A program made the position numbers and the translations under genes. From the NCBI GenBank assembly GCA_002684695.1, contig NYVQ01000059.1:10029-20083 (forward strand): a stretch of 10,055 nt of DNA, written 5' to 3'. How positions within the stretch are numbered: position 1 is the stretch's first letter; each line of letters begins with the position of its first letter. The stretch comes from SAR116 cluster bacterium. Its GTDB lineage: Bacteria; Pseudomonadota; Alphaproteobacteria; Puniceispirillales; GCA-002684695. The notes under the pieces were generated by a model, which did no database searches, had not been told where the DNA came from, and was given only the letters and a program-made list of their open reading frames with translations. This document shows, piece by piece, positions 1 to 5,238 of this stretch.

Positions 1-24
1 AATTTAATTATTTCCTCCCAAACT

Positions 25-64
25 AACTAAATGGTAGATATTTCTGCCATTTAGTTTTTCTTTT
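25..64 (+). terminator. Rho-independent terminator of an upstream plus-strand gene
   Basis: A 14-bp stem (AACTAAATGGTAGA at 25-38 with TCTGCCATTTAGTT at 43-56, one G-U wobble) closes a four-base TATT loop. A T-rich tail, TTTCTTTT, follows at 57-64. The T-run lies only on the plus-strand 3' side, so it should end transcription of a gene lying left of the window. It also separates that gene from the glutaredoxin unit. Confidence 0.85.
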
Positions 65-327
65 ATTAATGTTAAAAACTATACTAAAATTACAAATCAA
101 TTTTTTTCAAAATAAATAATCAAAGCTTGTAATTTAAACATTATCAATTATTATTTCTATATGTGTTCTTTAATTTTCTATTTAATTGCTTTCCAAATAT
201 TTGCTAATGTAATTTGGTCTTTCAGAAAGAAAATCATAAAATTTAACATAGGTCTTTTAGAAAAATTACAAAACCAATTTCAAAAACAAACAATAGAATA
301 GACGTAAAAAACCAATCAGAGCTAACT
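65..327. other. Gene-free AT-rich intergenic region upstream of the glutaredoxin gene
   Basis: No coding region or RNA gene is convincing here; reading frames are shorter than about 20 codons and lack ribosome binding sites. One weak sigma-70-like promoter can be drawn on the plus strand: TTGTAA at 127-132, a 16-base spacer and TATTAT at 149-154. In DNA this AT-rich such a match is expected by chance. Imperfect direct repeats (GGTCTTTCAGAAA at 216-228, GGTCTTTTAGAAA at 251-263) and AT-only inverted repeats are also present but not diagnostic. The region presumably carries the promoter for the glutaredoxin/phosphoesterase pair. Confidence 0.5.
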
Positions 328-561
328 ATGTATGATATTTATACAAGACCTAATTGTGTCTGGTGTGTTAGGGCTAAAGATTTGTTATCTAGGAAGGGCA
401 TTAAGTTTAACGATTTAGATATTACCAATGATGACCTTAGAAATGATTTAAAATCTAAAGCACCAGGAATTAAAACAATCCCACAAATCTTTATGAATGG
501 TAAAAGAATTGGAGACTATAATGATTTAGTTGAGCACTTAAAAATAACTAATAAAATATAG
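328..561 (+). CDS. Glutaredoxin with a dithiol CVWC active site
   Basis: The 77-residue protein spans one complete thioredoxin-fold glutaredoxin domain. It should catalyse glutathione-dependent reduction of disulfides in the cytoplasm. The redox motif C10-V-W-C13 follows the first beta strand (IYTRPNC). The cis-proline lies in T50-I51-P52, and a GDYNDL segment (62-67) stands where glutaredoxins bind glutathione (usually GGxxDL). The two active-site cysteines make it a dithiol enzyme, not a CGFS iron-sulfur carrier. CVWC departs from the usual CPYC and, from memory, resembles phage and marine bacterial glutaredoxins (the T4 protein has CVYC). The start is the first ATG; only a weak purine-rich stretch precedes it. 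The phosphoesterase gene begins 31 bases downstream on the same strand with no terminator between, so co-transcription is likely. Confidence 0.92.
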   Translation: MYDIYTRPNCVWCVRAKDLLSRKGIKFNDLDITNDDLRNDLKSKAPGIKTIPQIFMNGKRIGDYNDLVEHLKITNKI

Positions 562-592
562 ATAGATAATAACTACCTTACGTTATATTTTA

Positions 593-1393
593 ATGATAAA
601 ATTTGTTCACCTTACTGACATTCATTTTTCAAACAGACAATCCATTATAAATAATAAAAGTTTTGCCCCAAAAAAATTACTCCAACTTGCTATAGATAAA
701 ATATGTAGAATAAGACCTGAACCAGATTTTATTTTAATTAGTGGAGATCTCACAAATTCAGGTAATTTAGAAAGTTATAAGCTTCTTAAGAAATATTTTC
801 AAAAATTTAAACAACCAGTTTTTTTAGCTTTAGGAAACCATGACAATAGAAAAGCATTCAATAAAGTTTTTAAAAACAAAATTTCAAAAGAACAATTATT
901 TTATGATCAAGTAATTGGTAATCTTAATTTAATTACCTTAGACACATCATTGCCTCGAGAAGTTTCTGGATCTCTTGGAATAGATCAATTAAATTTTTTA
1001 AAAAATAGTTTGGAAAAAAATAAAAAACTCCCCTCTTTAATAATGATGCACCACCCACCAAAGTTCAGTGAAAATAGTCCGGATTGGATTAGTCTAGATT
1101 TAGATTCAACAAAAAATTTATATAAAGTTATAAAAGATTATAAATTAGTTGCTATCATGTGTGGGCACGTACATGTTAATCAATCCAATTTTTGGAATAA
1201 TATTCCAGTAATAATTTCAAGTGGTTTATATTCAACAATAGATTTTTCAGAACTTAATGAAACACTCATGATTGAAGGTGCCAGTTTTAATATATGCAAT
1301 ATAAGAGAAAATGGAATTGGTGTATCTTTAGTTCCTGTAGCACCAAAAGGAAAAATATTAAAAAAAATAAAAACCAGAGTTTTCAAAAATTAG
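593..1393 (+). CDS. Calcineurin-like metallophosphoesterase, CpdA (3',5'-cAMP phosphodiesterase) type
   Basis: A 266-residue protein with every metal-binding block of the calcineurin-like phosphoesterase fold in order: HLTDIHF (D9, H11), SGDLTNSG (D52), LGNHDN (N82, H83), MMHHPP (H153/H154) and CGHVHVN (H192, H194). These ligands hold a dinuclear metal centre. The spacing, length and HLTDIHF/GHVH pattern fit class III cyclic-nucleotide phosphodiesterases (CpdA, Rv0805), which hydrolyse cAMP to AMP. Substrate choice cannot be read from motifs alone, so other phosphodiesters are possible. There is no signal peptide, so it should be cytoplasmic. It follows the glutaredoxin gene by 31 bases, without a clear Shine-Dalgarno. 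A class III cyclase lies at the far end of the window, which makes a cyclic-nucleotide role more attractive but does not prove it. Confidence 0.85.
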   Translation: MIKFVHLTDIHFSNRQSIINNKSFAPKKLLQLAIDKICRIRPEPDFILISGDLTNSGNLESYKLLKKYFQKFKQPVFLALGNHDNRKAFNKVFKNKISKEQLFYDQVIGNLNLITLDTSLPREVSGSLGIDQLNFLKNSLEKNKKLPSLIMMHHPPKFSENSPDWISLDLDSTKNLYKVIKDYKLVAIMCGHVHVNQSNFWNNIPVIISSGLYSTIDFSELNETLMIEGASFNICNIRENGIGVSLVPVAPKGKILKKIKTRVFKN

Positions 1394-1414
1394 GCGACTT
1401 GAATTAAAAAAAAA

Positions 1415-1825
1415 TTATTTGATGAAAATAACGTATATATAGTTGGTTATAATAGAAGCTAATAAAAAGTAAAATCCATACAATAAATACACCTCGAAAT
1501 AACTAGAGGTTTTGCTAGCAAAAACAATAAAAGTAATTAAAAATATATCAACCATAGAGAACTTATGTAGATTATATTTCTCTAAAAATCTAAACTCAAA
1601 AATTTTTAATATAATTTTGACTAAAGGCATTATTAACCCAAATAGAATTATAATAATTGATAAGAGAGCTTCACCATTATCTAATAAGTCTTTAGTAATG
1701 GAGAGTATTGAAAATTCGGACTTAAATACCCAAAATTCATCAATACGTGCAATTGGTAGATAAACACCACAAAAAAGAAAAAAAGTTTCAAAAACAATTA
1801 AAGAATATTTAAAATAAAGGTACAT
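1415..1825 (-). CDS. PqiA-like (paraquat-inducible protein A family) membrane protein, single module
   Basis: A 136-residue integral membrane protein with about four hydrophobic segments (roughly residues 8-25, 52-74, 91-105 and 113-134). The pattern matches one PqiA module: SILSITKDLLDNGE, then a membrane helix with FGLIMPLVKI, then the hallmark FSMVDIFLI (89-97), close to the WSMxDVF of PqiA/YebS/LetA proteins. E. coli PqiA has two such modules plus zinc-binding cysteines and works with the MCE protein PqiB in moving lipid between membranes. Here there is one module, no CxxC pair and no MCE gene nearby, so the partner is unknown. The ATG at 1825 is supported by an AAGGA sequence (1835-1839) nine bases upstream. 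A hairpin at 1841-1872 lies directly before that site. The gene converges on the phosphoesterase gene with a 21-base gap. Confidence 0.75.
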   Translation of the reverse strand: MYLYFKYSLIVFETFFLFCGVYLPIARIDEFWVFKSEFSILSITKDLLDNGEALLSIIIILFGLIMPLVKIILKIFEFRFLEKYNLHKFSMVDIFLITFIVFASKTSSYFEVYLLYGFYFLLASIITNYIYVIFIK

Positions 1826-1840
1826 TTATAAACATCCTTA

Positions 1841-1872
1841 AAAGAAGGAGAGTATTTTTGCTCCCCTTCTTT
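1841..1872 (-). terminator. Hairpin in the leader of the PqiA-like gene; possible terminator or attenuator
   Basis: Arms AAAGAAGG (1841-1848) and CCTTCTTT (1865-1872) pair perfectly. After one A-C mismatch the stem continues with GAG/CTC around an eight-base loop. On the minus strand the stem ends in TTCTTT and runs into only one more T, then AAGGATG, which contains the Shine-Dalgarno of the PqiA-like gene. On the plus strand it is followed by AATTTTATTT. Either direction gives a mediocre U-tract. Placed after the 14-codon ORF and before the PqiA-like gene, it could terminate the small transcript, attenuate read-through, or stabilise a 3' end. Confidence 0.5.
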
Positions 1873-1893
1873 AATTTTATTTAACGAAGTATC

Positions 1894-1938
1894 CTAGTTT
1901 TGTTTACAGGAAGTACTTGCACATAAAATTATAGACAT
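1894..1938 (-). CDS. Candidate 14-residue leader peptide or microprotein, MSIILCASTSCKQN
   Basis: A 14-codon ORF runs from ATG at 1938 to a TAG ending at 1894. The case rests on its ribosome binding site: the minus strand reads AAGGAGGTGATTTATG, so 11 consecutive bases (1941-1951) fully complement the conserved 3' tail of 16S rRNA, with AGGAGG six bases before the ATG. Few genes in this window have more than GGAG. A plausible promoter sits about 30 bases upstream and a hairpin follows the stop. The peptide has two cysteines (C6 and C11, C-x4-C) and a short hydrophobic start. It could be a regulatory leader for the PqiA-like gene, or an independent tiny gene. I recognise no family, and there is no conservation evidence here. 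Confidence 0.4.
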   Translation of the reverse strand: MSIILCASTSCKQN

Positions 1939-1940
1939 AA

Positions 1941-1951
1941 ATCACCTCCTT
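1941..1951 (-). promoter_or_regulatory. Perfect extended Shine-Dalgarno of the 14-codon ORF
   Basis: The minus strand reads AAGGAGGTGAT, the full complement of the AUCACCUCCUU anti-Shine-Dalgarno at the 16S rRNA 3' end. It is by far the strongest ribosome binding site in the window; ureD, ureE, the UbiH-like gene and the phosphoesterase have none that is obvious. The distance to the ATG at 1938 is close to ideal, which argues that translation at this spot is selected. Confidence 0.65.
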
Positions 1952-1974
1952 AATTTTCAGTTAAAACTAATTGG

Positions 1975-2003
1975 ATAGTATTTTAATTAATAAGATTACA
2001 CAA
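1975..2003 (-). promoter_or_regulatory. Candidate sigma-70 promoter for the 14-codon ORF and PqiA-like gene
   Basis: On the minus strand TTGTGT (1998-2003) and TACTAT (1975-1980) are separated by exactly 17 bases. Transcription would start near 1968, giving a leader of about 30 bases before the ATG at 1938. Each hexamer matches the consensus only partly (3/6 and 4/6), so chance is a real alternative in AT-rich DNA. Its place just beyond the stop codon of the UbiH-like gene, and the ordered promoter, ribosome site, ORF and hairpin, raise its credibility. Confidence 0.35.
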
Positions 2004-2023
2004 CATGTTTAGATAATTAAAAC

Positions 2024-3226
2024 TTATTTTGACCCCAAACCAAAATTCATAATAGATGATTTTAGCGGTTTGAAATTATGGAGAAAATCTATAGTTTTTG
2101 AACGAATATTTTTAACTATCTGATTATCTGTTCTGGAAATACGATTAAGTAAATTAACACTGGCTACTCTAGCATTAATATCAATAAATCTTTGTCTTTC
2201 ATAAGACAAAAGCATTCTTGTTTCACCAAGTTTGTATGAAGGGTCAATTGATTTACCTAACAAAGATTTAATGTCATTTATACTCATATTAAATCCTTGA
2301 GCTCCAATTGGGGGTATGACATGAGCTGCTTCTGCAATAATTGCCGTTCTATAAGATATTAATCTTGTGGCAACCTGTGTTTGCATTTTCCATAATTGAG
2401 GTTTTGAAATAACATTTAATTTCCCTAATATATTAGCTGACCGTTCATTAGCTCTTTTTTCAAATTCAGTACCTTCTAAATTAATCAATTGTTCAGTATT
2501 ATTTTGATTGTCCATCCATACAACAGAAGAAATGTTTGTACTATTCTCAATTTGAAGAGGCACAGTGGTAAAGGGGCCACCAGAATTATAAATTTCATTA
2601 GAAATATTTTCGTGACTGTACTCATGCTCTATTCCAAAAGTTAAAGCATTTTGGTTTAGGTCTTTAGAAATTATTTTGATTTTCTGTTTATTTCTTACAA
2701 AAGAATTTTTCCCATCAGCGCCAATGAGCAGTTTTGAATTATATTGGTTTCCATTAGTTAGTTTTAATTCAATATATTCATTTGAGGTTTTAAATTCTTC
2801 TATAGTAGTTTCTGAATGAAATTTTATATTTTTTTCTTTATTAATTATTTTGTAAAGTTCATTAAGCATGTCGCCATTTTTTACATTCCATCCTAATGGT
2901 TTAGAATAATTATCATTTGAAAATGTTTTATTAGTTTTAATGTTTAATTTTTCATTAGAAATTTTAGTATCTACAATTTTTAGAGATTGCATTGGACAAG
3001 AATATTTTTCTAGGGAGCCCCAAATACTAATTTCATCCAAAAATTTTTTTGATGGCTCTAAAAAAGCAGTGGTTCGATAAGTATTTTTTTGAGTTTTTTT
3101 ATAAAATTCGGATTTATTTTTATCAACACAGACAACTGAAAAACCATTCCTCGCAAAAGCAATTGAGGCTATTAGGCCAGCCAGGCCAGCACCAGAAACA
3201 AATACATCAATATTATTATTTTTCAT
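2024..3226 (-). CDS. UbiH/UbiF-family FAD-dependent ubiquinone biosynthesis hydroxylase
   Basis: A 400-residue flavoprotein monooxygenase of normal family length. An N-terminal Rossmann motif GAGLAG (12-17) binds the FAD adenine nucleotide and ends at the expected acidic D35. The middle has the second FAD motif, IGADGKNSFVR (168-178). The C-terminal block AEAAHVIPPIGAQGFN (298-313) is the third FAD/substrate motif that marks UbiH/UbiF/UbiL/Coq6 proteins, with E299 where many relatives have GDAAH. These enzymes hydroxylate the aromatic ring of ubiquinone precursors at the inner membrane. Which ring position is modified cannot be told from sequence; alphaproteobacteria often use UbiL, which acts at more than one. 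The ATG at 3226 puts the Rossmann strand directly at the N terminus, but no Shine-Dalgarno precedes it. It lies 64 bases after the psiE-like gene on the same strand and may share its transcript. Confidence 0.88.
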   Translation of the reverse strand: MKNNNIDVFVSGAGLAGLIASIAFARNGFSVVCVDKNKSEFYKKTQKNTYRTTAFLEPSKKFLDEISIWGSLEKYSCPMQSLKIVDTKISNEKLNIKTNKTFSNDNYSKPLGWNVKNGDMLNELYKIINKEKNIKFHSETTIEEFKTSNEYIELKLTNGNQYNSKLLIGADGKNSFVRNKQKIKIISKDLNQNALTFGIEHEYSHENISNEIYNSGGPFTTVPLQIENSTNISSVVWMDNQNNTEQLINLEGTEFEKRANERSANILGKLNVISKPQLWKMQTQVATRLISYRTAIIAEAAHVIPPIGAQGFNMSINDIKSLLGKSIDPSYKLGETRMLLSYERQRFIDINARVASVNLLNRISRTDNQIVKNIRSKTIDFLHNFKPLKSSIMNFGLGSK

Positions 3227-3290
3227 TTTGCGTAATAACTAGTAATTAATAAATTTTTATCTATAAATAATTTATACTATTTCAATGTCT

Positions 3291-3689
3291 TTATTTACTA
3301 TCGTCTTCATTTTGATAGTGATAGGACCTGCTAGGGCGATACCTTACAGCTAAGCATGCCAAGGCTATTATAAGAATTGCTCCTGCTTCGTATAATAATG
3401 TTGAAGCATCCATACCTTTACCCTGTAGTATTATAAGACGTGATATAGCTGTCATTGCAATAAACAATGGAAGTGTAATTGGTATTCTATTACTTGTGTA
3501 AAAAACACCAATCATTCCTAAAACTTCAGTATAAATAAATAAAAGTAGTAAGTCTGCTAAATTTATAGTGCCAATATTATAAATTAGAATAATTTCTTGA
3601 ACAGTGGCAACAACTGTTAAAAAAGCAATTATTGTTAATAAGGACTTTTCAATAATTTTTATAATATTAGCTGCAATACCATCAAACAT
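3291..3689 (-). CDS. PsiE-family (phosphate-starvation-inducible E) membrane protein
   Basis: A 132-residue protein with four hydrophobic segments (about 14-36, 41-63, 68-86 and 94-113) and a charged cytoplasmic-looking tail (RYRPSRSYHYQNEDDSK). The family signature is visible: an N-terminal helix beginning IEKSLLTIIAFLTV, then LLLFIYTEVLGMI, RIPITLPLFIAMTAISRLIIL and a final hydrophobic helix. PsiE in E. coli is induced by phosphate starvation and controlled by cAMP-CRP, but its biochemical role is unknown, and the name does not establish regulation here. The start is supported by AGGTGA (3694-3699) four bases before the ATG. It is divergent from ureD, with a 132-base shared upstream region, and lies upstream of the UbiH-like gene on the same strand. 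Confidence 0.82.
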   Translation of the reverse strand: MFDGIAANIIKIIEKSLLTIIAFLTVVATVQEIILIYNIGTINLADLLLLFIYTEVLGMIGVFYTSNRIPITLPLFIAMTAISRLIILQGKGMDASTLLYEAGAILIIALACLAVRYRPSRSYHYQNEDDSK

Positions 3690-3821
3690 TTCTTCACCTA
3701 ATTAATATAGTTTACTGTTCATAATTCATAATTAATATTATAAACATAAGCTAATTTGGCAACTTTTAAAATTTAACTGATGCATGTGCATTTAAAAACT
3801 TTGAAAAAAAAATAACTACAC
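3690..3821. promoter_or_regulatory. Divergent promoter region between the psiE-like gene and the urease operon
   Basis: Both flanking genes read away from this 132-base stretch, so it must carry the psiE-side start signal and very likely the only promoter of the urease operon. No hexamer pair is convincing. TTTACT (3711-3716) and TATTAT (3736-3741) on the plus strand are 19 bases apart, which is long. A 12-base palindrome, ATGCA-TG-TGCAT, lies at 3780-3791, about 30 bases before ureD, and is a candidate operator. A TTTGGCAAC near 3755-3763 resembles half of a sigma-54 site but lacks the GC of the -12 element. Confidence 0.45.
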
Positions 3822-4616
3822 ATGAATGTAACTTTACAAAAATCATTTGGAAAACTCGATATAAAGTTTGAAAAAAACTCACTTAAGAAACTTTATCAAG
3901 AGGGTGCATCAAAGGCAATCATGCCTATTAGTTATACAAAATTTAAAGAGTTAGTATTAGTGAATACATCAGGTGGCATGACATCTGGTGATAACTATTC
4001 AAATGAATTTAATTTGTCAGGATCAGATATTTGTATAACAACACAAACTGCAGAGAAAATTTATAGTGGCTTTGGCGAACCAGCAAAATTAAAAATAGAT
4101 ATAGATTTAAAAAAAAGTAATTTGCTCTGGTTGCCTCAAGAACTTATTTTATTTAACCAATGTAATTTTTCTAGAAGAATCAATGTTAATATAAAAAATA
4201 ACTCAAATTTAATCATGAGTGAAACAACAGTTTATGGAAGAACATCTATGGGTGAAGCAGTTGCAACAGGGTACTTTTCTGATATATGGAAAATATTTTT
4301 CGAGGGAAAGTTAGTTCATGTAGAAGCGTCTGGTTTTGAGGGTGATATTAGTAATTTTTTAAATAACAGAACAACATTTAACAATAACTTTGCAGTAAAT
4401 ACAATTTTATCAGTAGGTAAAATATTTTATGAAAAAATAAAAAATCTTAATATTAAAAAATTTGAAAATGAAGAAGTTAAAATAGAAATTTCAGAATGGG
4501 ATAATAAAATATTAATTAGAAGTATTGGAAAAAATAGCTACCATCTTAAATTTGCAATTACAAGATTATTATCATACATATTAGATAATGAACTTCCTAA
4601 AGTTTGGAACTCTTAA
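3822..4616 (+). CDS. ureD: Urease accessory protein UreD (UreH)
   Basis: A 264-residue UreD, near the usual family length. UreD binds the apo-urease UreABC complex and, with UreF and UreG, forms the scaffold through which nickel and carbon dioxide reach the active site. Family blocks are clear: LYQEGASKAIMP (24-35), LVNTSGGMTSGD (46-57), TTQTAEKIY (73-81), WLPQELILFN (103-112) and YGRTSMGE (138-145). The C-terminal half is divergent and rich in Asn, Lys and Ile, as expected in an AT-rich genome. The start at 3822 fits the family N terminus but has no visible Shine-Dalgarno. It is the first gene of the operon; ureA begins two bases after its stop codon. Confidence 0.96.
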   Translation: MNVTLQKSFGKLDIKFEKNSLKKLYQEGASKAIMPISYTKFKELVLVNTSGGMTSGDNYSNEFNLSGSDICITTQTAEKIYSGFGEPAKLKIDIDLKKSNLLWLPQELILFNQCNFSRRINVNIKNNSNLIMSETTVYGRTSMGEAVATGYFSDIWKIFFEGKLVHVEASGFEGDISNFLNNRTTFNNNFAVNTILSVGKIFYEKIKNLNIKKFENEEVKIEISEWDNKILIRSIGKNSYHLKFAITRLLSYILDNELPKVWNS

Positions 4617-4618
4617 AT

Positions 4619-4921
4619 ATGAAATTAACACCAAGAGAAAAAGATAAAATGCTTGTTAGTCTGGCAGCTATTGTTGCCAGAAATAGATTGGCAAGAGGCG
4701 TAAAGCTAAATTACCCTGAAGCAATTGCGATTATAACTGACTTTGTTGTAGAGGGAGCAAGAGATGGTAAATCTGTCGCTGAACTTATGGAAACAGGGGC
4801 ACATGTTATAAAAGCATCTGATTGTATGGAAGGCATTCCCGATATTATTAATGAAGTTCAAGTTGAGGCAACCTTCCCTGATGGAACCAAACTAGTGACA
4901 GTACATCATCCAATTAGATAG
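4619..4921 (+). CDS. ureA: Urease gamma subunit UreA
   Basis: The 100-residue gamma subunit, the standard length when gamma and beta are separate. It packs against UreC and UreB in the (alpha-beta-gamma)3 enzyme and has no catalytic residues. The whole sequence is recognisable: MKLTPREKDKML at the N terminus, AARNRLARG-like VARNRLARGVKLNYPEA (19-35), VVEGARDGKSVAELM, and the C-terminal VEATFPDGTKLVTVHHPIR. The ATG at 4619 is preferred over an in-frame TTG at 4604 because it gives the canonical N terminus and avoids overlap with ureD. It starts two bases after the ureD stop with only a weak GGAA upstream, so translational coupling is likely. Its own stop codon overlaps the ureB ribosome site. 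Confidence 0.97.
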   Translation: MKLTPREKDKMLVSLAAIVARNRLARGVKLNYPEAIAIITDFVVEGARDGKSVAELMETGAHVIKASDCMEGIPDIINEVQVEATFPDGTKLVTVHHPIR

Positions 4922-4929
4922 GAGAAATC

Positions 4930-5238
4930 ATGAAGCCAGGAGAAGTAATAACCAAAAAGGGTGACATAATTATAAATGAGAAATCTAAAAGCTTGAAATT
5001 AAAAATTTCAAATAAAGGTGATAGACCTATTCAGGTAGGTAGCCATTATCATTTTGCAGAAACAAATGAATACTTGGAATTTGATAGAAAACTATCAAAC
5101 GGTAAAAGACTGAATATTCCGTCAGGCACAGCCATAAGATTTGAGCCTGGCCAGATAAGAGAGATTGAATTGATAGATATACAAGGCGAAAGAAAGATTT
5201 TTGGATTTAATAAGAAAGTAATGGGGTCAATAGAATGA
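4930..5238 (+). CDS. ureB: Urease beta subunit UreB
   Basis: A 102-residue beta subunit of normal length. It begins MKPGEVITKKGDI, close to the MIPGE start of the family, and carries the conserved QVGSHYHFAETNEYLEFDR segment (35-53, with H39 and H41 at the family positions) and GERKIFGFNKKVMG near the C terminus. The beta subunit surrounds the alpha subunit and holds the lid region of the active site; it is also the part through which UreD/UreF act. A strong AGGAG (4920-4924) lies five bases before the ATG and overlaps the ureA stop codon. Its TGA stop overlaps the ureC ATG as ATGA, a typical coupling arrangement that helps keep subunits in equal amounts. Confidence 0.97.
   Translation: MKPGEVITKKGDIIINEKSKSLKLKISNKGDRPIQVGSHYHFAETNEYLEFDRKLSNGKRLNIPSGTAIRFEPGQIREIELIDIQGERKIFGFNKKVMGSIE

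Noticed and set aside
86..295. Imperfect repeats in the left intergenic region (AAATTACAA at 87-95 and 263-271, inverted copy at 127-135; GGTCTTTyAGAAA at 216 and 251)
   Set aside because: Short and nearly all A/T except the GGTCTTT pair; such matches are expected by chance at this composition, and no regular spacing or array is formed.
553..591. Inverted repeat AAAATATA/TATATTTT between the glutaredoxin and phosphoesterase genes as a terminator
   Set aside because: The stem is only eight A-T pairs with a 23-base loop and no distinct T-tract beyond it; it would not be stable.
1512..1763. Plus-strand reading frame of 83 codons opposite the PqiA-like gene
   Set aside because: It is antisense to a protein with coherent membrane helices and a family motif, and its own translation shows no domain or ribosome site.
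3755..3775. Possible sigma-54 promoter (TTTGGCAAC) upstream of ureD
   Set aside because: The -24-like GG element is present, but the required GC at -12 is missing; the downstream bases are TTTTAAAA. A half match in AT-rich DNA is not enough.
4604..4618. Upstream TTG start for UreA adding five residues
   Set aside because: It would overlap ureD and add MELLN before the canonical MKLTPREKDK start; the ATG at 4619 fits the family length of 100 residues.
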